A DNA stretch of 64,000 nt from an uncultured Paracoccaceae bacterium (GCA_947497985.1 CANMIX010000001.1:186001-250000), one strand, 5' to 3'; positions 27,467 to 35,666 are shown, numbered from the stretch's first letter. Numbers and translations are program-made. Notes: generated by a model from the letters alone, not told the origin.

Positions 27467-29146
27467 TTAAACTCTCATATCCAACCCGGATCCACCCAGG
27501 CTCAAATTTTGTTTGGTTTGCACGTCTTCAGGGTCTTCTTCGCTCATGCCAGTAGAGACCTCAGAACCTTGCGGCTGATACCCTCCTGAACCATTCGATT
27601 GGCTTTGTGAGTCGTCACTTGAGAAAGAGAATGAAATGTTCTCGAATCCCATTTCGCGAAATTCTTTTTCCAATTCGCCAATATGGCGCCGCATCAAGTC
27701 TCCGGTTTCTGGACGTTCGACGTGAATCATGACACGGACACCGCCTTCGCTGGTGGCCAATTGCATTTTGACCTTACCGAGCTCCTTTGGGTTAAGCATA
27801 ACGTCGACTTTGCGCTCACCCTTTGACGCAAAGGCTTCGCTCAACTGCGCTGCGATTCGCTGCACCACTTCATTTCCAGGTACTGAAAGCGGCTTAAACG
27901 TTGCCTCTGCAAGAGCTTGAGAAATGCCTACTGCCTCAGGTCCCAAGCGCGTTTCCACGTCCAATCTAGAGCCAGCAGTGTCGTTTTTCTGGGGCAGTCC
28001 AATTGAGGTCATCAACGCTGCTTGCGAGGCTGATGTAGGTGGCGAAGTTGAAAGCCCGAGCGATTCGGTTCCTCGCCCCCCTGTGGTCGCGTCGCCAAAA
28101 GTAGAGTCCTTTCTGCTACGATCAAAGGACTCAGCAGAAAGCATTTCCGTTTTCACTTGTGACGTCGCGAACTCGGTCGATGTAGTTTGTGGCGCTGCCC
28201 CGCTACCTGCAAGCTTTGATTTAACTGACATTGAAGGTGCTTCAACTCTCGAGTTTTTCTCAGGAGTTGGCCGCGACCCGGGTTTTGCTAGGCCTGACTG
28301 CAAGGTCATTTCAAAAGGTGACAACGGATTTCGAGCGTTCAAAGCCGATTCGGTACCAGCGATTTGGCTTGGCGTCTGCGCGTCAGAAACACCTTCCGCA
28401 GATACCGCCTTATGCTCAGCCTCCGATGGAACGATTCCCAGTCGCACTTTGTAGGCATGCGGCAACTCATCGACGGCAGCTCCACCGATCAAAGTCACTC
28501 TGCTGTTCTTGTCCACCAAACCCTGCGCACCGGTCTTATCAGTCAAAGGTTTATTTAGGTCGCCGTCACGCAATGCGTCTGTCTTGGCTGAAACGTCTTC
28601 TCGCCCATTTGGTGATGCTGGAAAAAGGCCGTTCTCATTCGTTGTGCTTTGAGCGCCCAATGGATTGGAGGCTTCGTGAAGAGCAGTACTTTTCGCCTGA
28701 TTGGCTTGGCTACCCGAGGCGTCTTTTTCAAAATTGGTTGCTGTTGGTAGCTCCGTCGCCGCCTTGACGCCGCCTTCGCTTTCCGAAGACTCGATTGAAA
28801 CCTCTTCCTGAACCTCGACTGAATCATCAGTATTGAGCAGTACATCTCCCCCAGAAGACCCCAATTTAGAGACCGTCGCATCTTCGGTATCTACAATTTT
28901 GCCGCCAAGGTTGGAAACATTGACGTCTTCTAGACTAGTTTCGGGTACCGTTTCCTGGACTACAGAGGAATCAGGACTTTCTGTTAGCTCATCGCCTAGG
29001 GTTTCTGACCGCTCCGCCGAGATTTCTTCGTTCCCCCCTGCTTCAGCAAAGACATCTGAGAAAGAATCATTCTGCGAGTTTTCTTTCTTTGACACTGCGG
29101 ACTTCTGTCCAATGTCAGGGCTTTGGCCAATATTTACAGGGTTCAT
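27467..29146 (-). CDS. fliK: Flagellar hook-length control protein FliK
   Basis: 559 residues. The first about 420 are low-complexity, Ser/Thr/Glu-rich and poorly conserved, as expected for the ruler part. The C-terminal Flg_hook domain (about 425-515: VDVMLNPKELGKVKMQLA, VMIHVERPETGDLMRRHI) is well conserved. It senses hook length and switches export to filament proteins. Transcribed divergently from flgJ, with a CtrA-like box between. Confidence 0.9.
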   Translation of the reverse strand: MNPVNIGQSPDIGQKSAVSKKENSQNDSFSDVFAEAGGNEEISAERSETLGDELTESPDSSVVQETVPETSLEDVNVSNLGGKIVDTEDATVSKLGSSGGDVLLNTDDSVEVQEEVSIESSESEGGVKAATELPTATNFEKDASGSQANQAKSTALHEASNPLGAQSTTNENGLFPASPNGREDVSAKTDALRDGDLNKPLTDKTGAQGLVDKNSRVTLIGGAAVDELPHAYKVRLGIVPSEAEHKAVSAEGVSDAQTPSQIAGTESALNARNPLSPFEMTLQSGLAKPGSRPTPEKNSRVEAPSMSVKSKLAGSGAAPQTTSTEFATSQVKTEMLSAESFDRSRKDSTFGDATTGGRGTESLGLSTSPPTSASQAALMTSIGLPQKNDTAGSRLDVETRLGPEAVGISQALAEATFKPLSVPGNEVVQRIAAQLSEAFASKGERKVDVMLNPKELGKVKMQLATSEGGVRVMIHVERPETGDLMRRHIGELEKEFREMGFENISFSFSSDDSQSQSNGSGGYQPQGSEVSTGMSEEDPEDVQTKQNLSLGGSGLDMRV

Positions 29147-29197
29147 GATCGGGTTCCAGACATTCTATCTTGACAAACCCACGATACATTAAATCGG

Positions 29198-29213
29198 TTA
29201 CCGCAATTTTAAC
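29198..29213. promoter_or_regulatory. CtrA-like box in the fliK/flgJ divergent region
   Basis: TTAC-CGCAATT-TTAAC differs from the CtrA consensus TTAA-N7-TTAAC at one base. It is 52 bases upstream of fliK and 63 bases upstream of flgJ. CtrA controls flagellar genes in this family, so the position is sensible. Confidence 0.45.
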
Positions 29214-29275
29214 TGCTCGTCTGCCATTCTGCGAAAAGTCAAAACAACTCTAACTTTTCGAATTTGAGGTCCAGA

Positions 29276-29569
29276 ATGGATATCCATCAAAATTCCGCCC
29301 GGCCATCGGGCACAGGTACCCTGCGCTCACTGCCTAGTGCGGAAGATCCTGCTCGCAAAGCAGCAATGGATCTGGAAAGTACCTTCTTGGCCGAAATGTT
29401 AAAATCTGCCGGCTTGGGAAAAGCGCGCGACTCATTTGGAGGTGGCGCCGGTGAAGACCATTTCACAAGCTTTCTCGTAGAAGCGCAAGCAAAACAAATG
29501 ACCAAAGCCGGCGGAATTGGTCTGGCAGAGTCTCTTTATCATGCTTTGAAGGATGCCCAAAATGACTGA
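29276..29569 (+). CDS. flgJ: Rod-binding protein FlgJ, N-terminal domain only
   Basis: 97 residues from the ATG at 29276. It has the rod-binding block AAMDLESTFLAEMLKSAGLGKA and GGGAGEDHFTSFLVEAQAKQMTKAGG. The muramidase domain of enterobacterial FlgJ is missing, as usual in alphaproteobacteria, so a separate lytic enzyme must open the wall. The end overlaps the next gene. Confidence 0.88.
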   Translation: MDIHQNSARPSGTGTLRSLPSAEDPARKAAMDLESTFLAEMLKSAGLGKARDSFGGGAGEDHFTSFLVEAQAKQMTKAGGIGLAESLYHALKDAQND

Positions 29570-29921
29570 CCTATCCGCTCAAGAACAAATAGATGAATTG
29601 GACGACATTCTAGAACAAGAACGCGAAGCGCTGATTCTTGGGAACCTCTCCAAACTGCAATCGCTACTGGAACGCAAAGACGCCTTGATCGAAGGCCTCA
29701 ATGCATTGGATGAGCTGGAACGCGAAGAGCTGGCAAATATTCACGATAAAGTGTCACGCAACCAAGCGCTCTTAGATAGCGCCATGCAGGGCATTCGTGC
29801 GGTCGCAACCCGCATGCAAGAGCTACGTCGTGTTCGTAGCGGCCTGGACGTATATGACAAAACGGGCCGTAAGAACAGTTTTTCCACGACCAGCAGTATG
29901 AAATTGGAAAAGCGCGCCTAA
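29562..29921 (+). CDS. FlgN-like flagellar chaperone
   Basis: A 119-residue, mostly helical coiled-coil protein (IDELDDILEQEREALILG, ERKDALIEGLNALDELEREE) with the length and shape of FlgN, the export chaperone of hook-filament junction proteins. The ATG at 29562 is 9 bases after an AAGGA; an ATG at 29553 directly abuts it. It overlaps flgJ by 8 bases. FlgN is weakly conserved in sequence, so the assignment rests on shape and place. Confidence 0.65.
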   Translation: MTDLSAQEQIDELDDILEQEREALILGNLSKLQSLLERKDALIEGLNALDELEREELANIHDKVSRNQALLDSAMQGIRAVATRMQELRRVRSGLDVYDKTGRKNSFSTTSSMKLEKRA

Positions 29922-29965
29922 TCCCAAGCAATTTAGGGAAAATTCTAAAAATCCAAATTTCGACT

Positions 29966-30134
29966 TTAGCACTCCATTAGCAACTAACGGTGCAAAGTCA
30001 CCTTGCACCTCGAGACGGGGTGGCGCGAAAGCCAAGAGGCAATTCGCACAGTCAGAAAGACGTCAGAGAGCGCCCCATTTGGGGCAGGGATAAATCGAGG
30101 GAAAAAGAACCCTCGCACACAAGGATTAAATGCT
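29966..30134 (+). promoter_or_regulatory. Flagellin promoter and structured 5' leader
   Basis: Before the flagellin start are, in order: TTAG-N7-TTAGC (29966-29981), a two-mismatch relative of the CtrA box; a dyad GGTGCAA-N7-TTGCACC (29989-30009); a stem GCCCC-ATTT-GGGGC (30072-30085); and a stem CGAGGG/CCCTCG with 8-base loop (30096-30115). The last two lie 50 and 20 bases before the start codon. In Caulobacter, FlbT acts on the flagellin mRNA leader, and flbT is present 3' of this gene. Confidence 0.5.
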
Positions 30135-30980
30135 ATGACCAGCATTCTGACCAACAACGGCGCAATGGTTGCGCTGCAGACTCTGAGCACGATCAACAAC
30201 GATCTGACCGACACTCAGAACGCCATCTCCACAGGCCGTGAAATCAACACCGCGAAAGACAACTCGGCAATCTGGTCCATCTCCAAAGTGATGGAAGCGG
30301 ACGCGGCAAGCTTTGAAGCCGTTGAAGATTCTCTTGCGCTGGGTGCCTCGACTGTGGGTGTTGCCGTCGCGGCCGTTGAACAGATCACGGACATTCTGAA
30401 CGATATCCGTGAAAAAGTCGTGCAAGCAACTGGTGAAAACGTTGACAACGATGCAATCGGAGATGAAATCACACAACTCACCAGCCAGATTACCCAGATT
30501 ATCGACGCGGCTCAGTTCAATGGCGCGAACATCCTGAAATCCGACACTGTTGATGGTACCAACACTGACCTGACAGTTTTGTCCTCTGTGAACCGTCAGG
30601 CCGGTGGCTCTGGTATCACTGTTTCGAACATCACAGTTGGCGCACAGGATTTCACATCCTTCCTTGATCTGGCTGGTATTGATGTTTCGTCATCGTCTCT
30701 GGCTGAACAGACTTTGACTACAGTTGTAGAAGATCTGCTCGATACATTGACAGAATCCGGTGCTGAGCTCGGTGCGGCAGCTTCTCGTATCGACGGCCAG
30801 ATGGAATTCATCAGCAAAGTAAAAGATGCGACCAAAGAGGGTATCGGCGCCTTGGTCGACACTGACATGGAAGAAGCGTCCGCACGATTGAAAGCGTTGC
30901 AAACTCAGCAGCAGCTGGGCGTTCAGGCTCTGTCAATTGCGAACTCTTCGCCTTCCACACTGCAGCAGCTGTTCCGTTAA
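30135..30980 (+). CDS. Flagellin
   Basis: 281-residue filament subunit. The N-terminal D0/D1 part (TNNGAMVALQTLSTINNDL, ISTGREINTAKDNSAIWSIS) and C-terminal D1/D0 part (SRIDGQMEFISKVKD, IANSSPSTLQQLF) are conserved; the middle is short, giving a small filament protein as in many Rhodobacteraceae. No cysteine. It is the only flagellin in the window. flaF and flbT follow. Confidence 0.95.
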   Translation: MTSILTNNGAMVALQTLSTINNDLTDTQNAISTGREINTAKDNSAIWSISKVMEADAASFEAVEDSLALGASTVGVAVAAVEQITDILNDIREKVVQATGENVDNDAIGDEITQLTSQITQIIDAAQFNGANILKSDTVDGTNTDLTVLSSVNRQAGGSGITVSNITVGAQDFTSFLDLAGIDVSSSSLAEQTLTTVVEDLLDTLTESGAELGAAASRIDGQMEFISKVKDATKEGIGALVDTDMEEASARLKALQTQQQLGVQALSIANSSPSTLQQLFR

Positions 30981-30990
30981 CTTGCAGCAC

Positions 30991-31018
30991 GATCAGGGCG
31001 CTGAAAATCGCCCTGATC
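30991..31018 (+). other. Perfect hairpin between flagellin and flaF
   Basis: GATCAGGGCG and CGCCCTGATC form a perfect 10-pair stem with an 8-base loop directly after the flagellin gene. There is no U tract. It may stabilise the abundant flagellin transcript and set a lower level for flaF and flbT. Confidence 0.65.
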
Positions 31019-31060
31019 AACCAACCTCAGAGAATCTGATGTAATACGTTAGGAAAACAC

Positions 31061-31432
31061 GTGAATGCCCAATTGAAGGCAAAAAATGCCTATGCCGCGG
31101 CCAATGCCCAAATCAATACGCCAAAAAGCTATGAGTACAAAATCATCGCACGCGTTACACGGGAAATCATTGAAGCTGCGCGAAAAGGTAAAGACGGGTT
31201 TCCTGCTTTGTTGGAAGCAGTGGAGCTAAACCGGAAACTTTGGCGCATTCTCGAGCAAGATCTTGTGAGCGACGACAATCATTTGCCCGCAAGCACAAAA
31301 GAAAACTTGGTTTATTTGGCTGAGTTCACTCGCCAATACACGCCAAAAATCATTCGCCGAGAAGCTGGAGTTCAGCCAATCTTGGAAGTCAACACAGCCA
31401 TTTTGCGTGGCCTTCGTGGAGGAGCGACCTAA
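31061..31432 (+). CDS. flaF: Flagellar biosynthesis regulator FlaF
   Basis: 123 residues from a GTG start after an AGGA site. Family features: AYAAANAQINTPKSYEYKII, then EAVELNRKLWRILEQDL and LVYLAEFTRQYTPKI. FlaF promotes flagellin translation or secretion and opposes FlbT in Caulobacter. It is 3 bases from flbT. Confidence 0.92.
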   Translation: MNAQLKAKNAYAAANAQINTPKSYEYKIIARVTREIIEAARKGKDGFPALLEAVELNRKLWRILEQDLVSDDNHLPASTKENLVYLAEFTRQYTPKIIRREAGVQPILEVNTAILRGLRGGAT

Positions 31433-31435
31433 ATT

Positions 31436-31840
31436 ATGAGTGGATTGGTCCTAAAACTAGCCCCAAAAGAGCGCGTCTTGGTAAATGGCGCGGTCATTGA
31501 AAATGGGGATCGCCGTAGCCGCCTGTCAATTGTAACACCTGATGCTAATATTCTACGTTTGCGCGATGCCATCCATCCCGAGGACGCAAACACCCCAGTG
31601 CGCCGCGTTTGTTATGCTGCTCAACTTGTTTTGACGGGTGACGTTGACCCCGAAGAAGATCGGTTGGCTATGCTACGTCGAATTGAAGAATTAAGTCAGG
31701 TCTTTACTGATCCGGATAGTCGCAACTCCCTTTCAGAGGCGACAGATGCAATCCTGAATAACAACCACTACCGTTGCTTGAAGGCGCTGCGAACCCTTTT
31801 ACCACGAGAAGAACGTCTACTGGCTATCCGGCCGTCATAA
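31436..31840 (+). CDS. flbT: Flagellin translation repressor FlbT
   Basis: 134 residues; LVLKLAPKERVLVNGAVIENGDR at the N terminus is the family hallmark. FlbT destabilises flagellin mRNA via its leader in Caulobacter. It is the last gene of the flagellar run; beyond it the sequence becomes insertion-sequence debris. Confidence 0.93.
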   Translation: MSGLVLKLAPKERVLVNGAVIENGDRRSRLSIVTPDANILRLRDAIHPEDANTPVRRVCYAAQLVLTGDVDPEEDRLAMLRRIEELSQVFTDPDSRNSLSEATDAILNNNHYRCLKALRTLLPREERLLAIRPS

Positions 31841-32019
31841 GATCAACAGGAATTTACATGCGGCACTCAGTAAAACAGTTCGGCAGGCCGGAACATCGCA
31901 ACGTGCCCCCATTGTGGCCCGTCAAAAAAGGTTAGCACGGTTTAAGCGACGGTCTTTGGACCTGTCACAGACTTGTTGCGCTCTTTTGGCTTGGTGTTTT
32001 TCCACAAAGTAGAAACATC
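31841..32019. other. Gap after flbT, no gene seen
   Basis: No supportable gene. The stretch between flbT and the transposase relic has no clear terminator after flbT and may include part of a decayed mobile element end. Confidence 0.5.
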
Positions 32020-32270
32020 ATGGAGTCGAGACGAACTCTAGAGTTACGCACCAAAGCAGTGCGCGTCGGGTTGACAAGCGGGCTGGCGCGTAATCAAAAA
32101 GCTTTCGATTTTGAGATCGGCTTCTCGACGCTGAGCCGCTGAATCCGGCAAGATCGGCGCCATCCCGAGAGGCCAACCGCCTAGCCTGATCTCCGACGCG
32201 ATGTCGTAGAGCTGTGAACAAAGCTTCGCGTGCTCTGGAAGGGGAATGATGTTCTAAAACAGGCGAAAAG
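32020..32270 (+). pseudogene. Decayed IS3-type transposase OrfA
   Basis: One frame reads MESRRTLELRTKAVRVGLTS, then GFSTLSR and a stop where a Trp is normal, then IRQDRRHPERPTA-stop, and later KLRVLWKGNDVLKQA, which recalls the ENxxLRxExDILKKA helix of IS3-family OrfA. At least three in-frame stops (after TLSR, after RPTA and after VEL) show it is dead. The helix-turn-helix GIGFSTLSRW-like block is the clearest part. The OrfB integrase is missing. Confidence 0.65.
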
Positions 32271-32543
32271 TGTTCATTGCGGAGCGAAGCAAGTGACACT
32301 TGCCTTCGACGAAGAACGCCGGCAGCACTGCTCAGCCGAAAAGGCAACGCCAATATCAAACGTGTTGTGCGGCAACTTCTTTGCAATCAGGAACTTTCTG
32401 AGGCGACTGATGGTGACCTGTGCCCCAAGTTTCCTCCAGCTTGGCGCGGCGTCCTTGGGGTTAAATCTTTGGCTGGTCAGCCCCACCAAGCTAAATCACC
32501 GAAGCATTTTCTGAATTGAGTATCTCATTTAGAGGTAAAAAAA
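32271..32543. other. Further mobile-element debris or spacer before kptA
   Basis: No intact gene. The stretch at about 32411-32450 (GTGACCTGTGCCCCAAGTTT and following) looks like the terminal sequence of an IS3-family element, but I could not pair it with a second end. Short frames on both strands have no family character. Confidence 0.35.
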
Positions 32544-32549
32544 ATGGTC

Positions 32550-32618
32550 ATGTGTGGACGGTTTGTTGATGAGCAGAGAGAGCAAATTTTTGAGCTTGGT
32601 ACTCAGGCACAAACCTGA
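32550..32618 (+). pseudogene. Possible remnant of an SRAP (YedK/HMCES) gene start
   Basis: In a frame different from kptA the sequence encodes MCGRFVDEQREQIFELG and stops after 22 codons. Met-Cys-Gly-Arg-Phe is the invariant start of SRAP proteins, whose Cys2 traps abasic sites. An AGAGGT site lies upstream at 32531. It overlaps the kptA start, so it may be a chance match. Confidence 0.25.
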
Positions 32619-33108
32619 TGAGATAGGTCTTCAGCTTGATAAGCATGGTTGGGCTCGTGTTGATGATCTGCTGCGCAGGCTGAAGAAAGCCAATCGAAAA
32701 CTAAGCCGCGACGAACTCATTCGGCTAGTCGATAGCAATGACAAAAAACGCTTCACACTATCTGAGGATGGCCTGCGGATCAGAGCAGCTCAAGGTCATT
32801 CAATTGATGTGGACCTTGGCCTAGCGGCGCAGCGTCCACCAGACGAACTCTACCATGGCACGGCCAGTGCAAATTTAGATGCGGTTTTCTCAGACGGATT
32901 GAACCCTGGGCGTCGTCACCAAGTTCACCTCTCATTGGATCCTGACACGGCTGAACGCGTCGGCCAACGACACGGCAGGCCTGTTGTTTTACGTGTCTAT
33001 GCGCAACGAATGTTCGAGGATGGGTTTCAGTTTTTTTGCGCAGACAACGGCGTTTGGCTCACTGACAATGTGCCTGCGGCCTACTTGGGGTTCGGAAAAA
33101 CCGCATAG
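32569..33108 (+). CDS. kptA: RNA 2'-phosphotransferase (Tpt1/KptA family)
   Basis: 179 residues from the ATG at 32569 (a GTG at 32554 is an alternative). Moves an internal RNA 2'-phosphate to NAD+, giving ADP-ribose 1'',2''-cyclic phosphate. Family motifs: SKFLSLVLRHKP with Arg13-His14, LYHGTA, GRRHQVHLSLD and VVLRVYA. The winged N-terminal lobe and the NAD-binding C-terminal lobe are complete. Bacteria do not splice tRNA in the eukaryotic way, so its role here is unclear; RNA repair is one idea. It sits between IS debris and a tRNA-Lys 3' end, which suggests acquisition. Confidence 0.92.
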   Translation: MSRESKFLSLVLRHKPDEIGLQLDKHGWARVDDLLRRLKKANRKLSRDELIRLVDSNDKKRFTLSEDGLRIRAAQGHSIDVDLGLAAQRPPDELYHGTASANLDAVFSDGLNPGRRHQVHLSLDPDTAERVGQRHGRPVVLRVYAQRMFEDGFQFFCADNGVWLTDNVPAAYLGFGKTA

Positions 33109-33287
33109 AAAATAGAGCAGAAATCAAATAGGCCGCTTGGAACATTTGTTTGTCTGAACAGTAGTAATGCACCTAGACCTGCGGCGGGTACAAGATCGGC
33201 GATCCGCAGAACCAATTGAGCTTCGCGCAAAAGCGACAAATTCTTGTCGAAAGATACAAAAATCGTGTCATCTTTCATTTGAAGGAG

Positions 33288-33363
33288 TGGTGAGCCGTGC
33301 AGGATTCGAACCTGCGACCCACTGATTAAAAGTCAGTTGCTCTACCAACTGAGCTAACGGCCC
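33288..33363 (-). tRNA. tRNA-Lys (anticodon TTT)
   Basis: The 76-base minus-strand sequence begins GGGCCGTTAGCTCAGTTGGT, has anticodon stem ACTGA/TCAGT with loop CTTTTAA (anticodon TTT), a T arm GCAGGTTCGAATCCTGC and an encoded CCA end. The acceptor stem GGGCCGT/ACGGCTC has one G-U pair. The 3' end faces kptA and the IS relic. Confidence 0.97.
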
Positions 33364-33579
33364 ACTCTCTGTGTTTGGCATCTCTGCCGTGCGCTTCGTC
33401 TAAGTGTTTTCCATAAGGAGATCAACCACTTAATTTGCGCTGGGACCGTGTAACTTGGTAAGTCATACTGTCCCGATAGGCGGCGTATCTACGGATAACA
33501 CCGAAAAGGGTCAACCCCTTTTTTTCAACTTTTTCGTCGAAGGCTGGATTCATTTAGAATGCACCGCTATATGCCGCTT

Positions 33580-34413
33580 ATGACAAGCGTATCACAGCCC
33601 CAACTGCCATTTATGAAAATGCACGGCCTCGGCAATGACTTTGTCGTTGTCGACGCGCGCGCTGACAATTTCGAAATCACCCCAGCCATGGCGCGAGGCA
33701 TCGGCCATCGTCGATTTGGAATAGGGTTTGACCAGCTGGCAGTAATCTCGGCCGGGGCCGGAGATGCGCATTTGACCTTCTTCAACTCCGACGGATCGAC
33801 CTCTGGCGCGTGTGGCAATGCGACCCGCTGTATCGCGCGTTATTTGATGGACGATCTGGCCAAGGCGCATCTGCATCTCACAACAGAGCGTGGAGATCTG
33901 TTTGCGGTGGATGCAGGTAACGGACTGACCTCTGTGAACATGGGACCTCCGCAGCTCAGCTGGGACGAGGTTCCGCTCCTAGAAGCGATGGACACTTTGG
34001 AGTTGCCTATCGAAGGTGGTCCAACGGCGACGGGAATGGGCAATCCACACTGCACCTTCTTTGTGGAAGATGCTGATCGCATCCCGCTGGACGAATTTGG
34101 CCCCCGCTATGAATATCATCCGCTATATCCAGAACGCACCAATGTGCAAGTCGCACATCTGGTCGGTCAAGATCACATCCGTATGCGGGTCTGGGAGCGC
34201 GGTGTCGGGGTCACGCTGGCCTCGGGTTCATCATCCTGTGCAACCGCGGTTGCAGCGGCGCGACGGGGGCTAACAGGGCGCAAGGTGCAGATCGACCTAG
34301 ATGGCGGCACCCTTTGGATTGATTGGCGCGAAGATGGCGTCTGGATGACCGGTGAGACGATGCACGTCAGCAATGGCTCATTCACCCAGCAATTTTTGGA
34401 AAGCCTGGTATGA
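33580..34413 (+). CDS. dapF: Diaminopimelate epimerase
   Basis: Converts LL- to meso-diaminopimelate with two cysteines. 277 residues from the ATG at 33580; ATGs at 33559 and 33571 are in frame and none has a good ribosome site, so the start is uncertain. The conserved opening PFMKMHGLGNDFVVVDAR follows. Catalytic Cys motifs are GACGNATRC and GSSSCATAVAA; GMGNPHCTFFV is also typical. Its stop overlaps the mtaB start (ATGA). Confidence 0.95.
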   Translation: MTSVSQPQLPFMKMHGLGNDFVVVDARADNFEITPAMARGIGHRRFGIGFDQLAVISAGAGDAHLTFFNSDGSTSGACGNATRCIARYLMDDLAKAHLHLTTERGDLFAVDAGNGLTSVNMGPPQLSWDEVPLLEAMDTLELPIEGGPTATGMGNPHCTFFVEDADRIPLDEFGPRYEYHPLYPERTNVQVAHLVGQDHIRMRVWERGVGVTLASGSSSCATAVAAARRGLTGRKVQIDLDGGTLWIDWREDGVWMTGETMHVSNGSFTQQFLESLV

Positions 34414-35666
34414 GCGCGCCAAAATTCACTACACTTGGCTGCCGACTGAACGCCTACGAGACTGAGGCGATGAAAGAACTTAGCCAAGCGGCCGGGCTGG
34501 AAAACGCCGTGGTGGTGAACACCTGTGCGGTTACAGCCGAAGCTGTTCGTAAAGCGCGTCAAGAAATCCGCAAACTGCGCCGTGAAAACCCTGATTCGCG
34601 CATTATCGTCACCGGCTGTGCCGCGCAAACCGAGCCTGAGACGTTTGCTCGGATGGACGAGGTCGATCAAGTCATCGGCAATACTGAAAAAATGCAGCCC
34701 GAAACCTGGCAAAACATGTCAGCCGATTTCATCGGTGAGACGGAAAAGGTCCAGGTCGACGACATCATGTCGGTTACAGAAACCGCGGGTCACTTGATTG
34801 ACGGTTTTGGCACCCGCTCGCGGGCTTATGTGCAGGTGCAAAACGGCTGCGACCACCGCTGCACCTTCTGCATCATCCCCTATGGTCGTGGCAATTCACG
34901 CTCGGTTCCGGCGGGGGTTGTGGTCGATCAAATCAAACGGCTGGTGGACAAAGGATACAACGAAGTTGTCCTCACAGGTGTTGACCTGACGTCCTGGGGT
35001 GCGGATCTGCCAGCAGAGCCGAAACTTGGCGATCTGGTCATGCGCATCCTAAAACTGGTTCCCGATTTGCCGCGCCTGCGGATTTCATCCATCGATTCAA
35101 TTGAGGTGGACGAAAATCTAATGCAGGCAATCGCAACTGAGCCGCGTTTGATGCCGCATCTTCATCTGTCACTGCAGCATGGGGATGATCTGATTCTCAA
35201 ACGTATGGCACGACGTCACCTGCGGGATGATGCCATTCGTTTCTGCGAGGAGGCGCGCAAACTGCGGCCCGGTATGACCTTTGGTGCCGATATCATTGCC
35301 GGATTTCCAACCGAATCTGATACGCATTTCGAAAACTCGCTGAAGCTTGTGACAGAATGTGATCTGACTTGGCTCCACGTGTTCCCTTATTCCAAACGCG
35401 ATGGCACCCCTGCAGCAAAAATCCCAAGCCAAGTTGATGGGAAGATCATCAAACAGCGCGCCGCAAGGCTGCGTGAAATCGGCGATGCTCAGGTGCAACG
35501 GCATTTGGCGCAGCAGGTGGGGCAAACCCATAGTATCCTGATGGAAAACCCACATATGGGCCGCACAGAACAGTTCACCGAAGTCTCATTCGACTCCGCG
35601 CAGACAGAAGGCGCACTGTTGCAGGCCTCCATCATCGGTATCAACGGGAACCACCTGACAGCCTGA
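34410..35666 (+). CDS. mtaB: tRNA t6A37 methylthiotransferase MtaB
   Basis: Turns t6A37 into ms2t6A37 in tRNAs reading ANN codons. 418 residues: MTTase domain with auxiliary cluster cysteines C11, C39 and C70; radical SAM domain with C147, C151 and C154 (CDHRCTFC); a short TRAM-like C-terminal part. NGCDHRCTFCIIPYGRGNSR is the family signature. In Bacillus the known target is tRNA-Lys(UUU), and a tRNA-Lys(UUU) gene lies 1 kb away. Confidence 0.94.
   Translation: MSAPKFTTLGCRLNAYETEAMKELSQAAGLENAVVVNTCAVTAEAVRKARQEIRKLRRENPDSRIIVTGCAAQTEPETFARMDEVDQVIGNTEKMQPETWQNMSADFIGETEKVQVDDIMSVTETAGHLIDGFGTRSRAYVQVQNGCDHRCTFCIIPYGRGNSRSVPAGVVVDQIKRLVDKGYNEVVLTGVDLTSWGADLPAEPKLGDLVMRILKLVPDLPRLRISSIDSIEVDENLMQAIATEPRLMPHLHLSLQHGDDLILKRMARRHLRDDAIRFCEEARKLRPGMTFGADIIAGFPTESDTHFENSLKLVTECDLTWLHVFPYSKRDGTPAAKIPSQVDGKIIKQRAARLREIGDAQVQRHLAQQVGQTHSILMENPHMGRTEQFTEVSFDSAQTEGALLQASIIGINGNHLTA

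Noticed and set aside
32230-32514. 94-codon plus-strand frame in the IS debris
   Set aside because: Its first part is the degraded transposase frame and the rest shows no domain; better explained as relic.
33081-33278. 65-codon minus-strand frame between tRNA-Lys and kptA
   Set aside because: No ribosome site, overlaps the kptA end on the other strand, no recognisable motif.
33288-33363. Search for a duplicated tRNA-Lys 3' end (attachment repeat) in 31841-33287
   Set aside because: I found no second copy of the T-arm/acceptor sequence, and no integrase gene, so no att sites are claimed.
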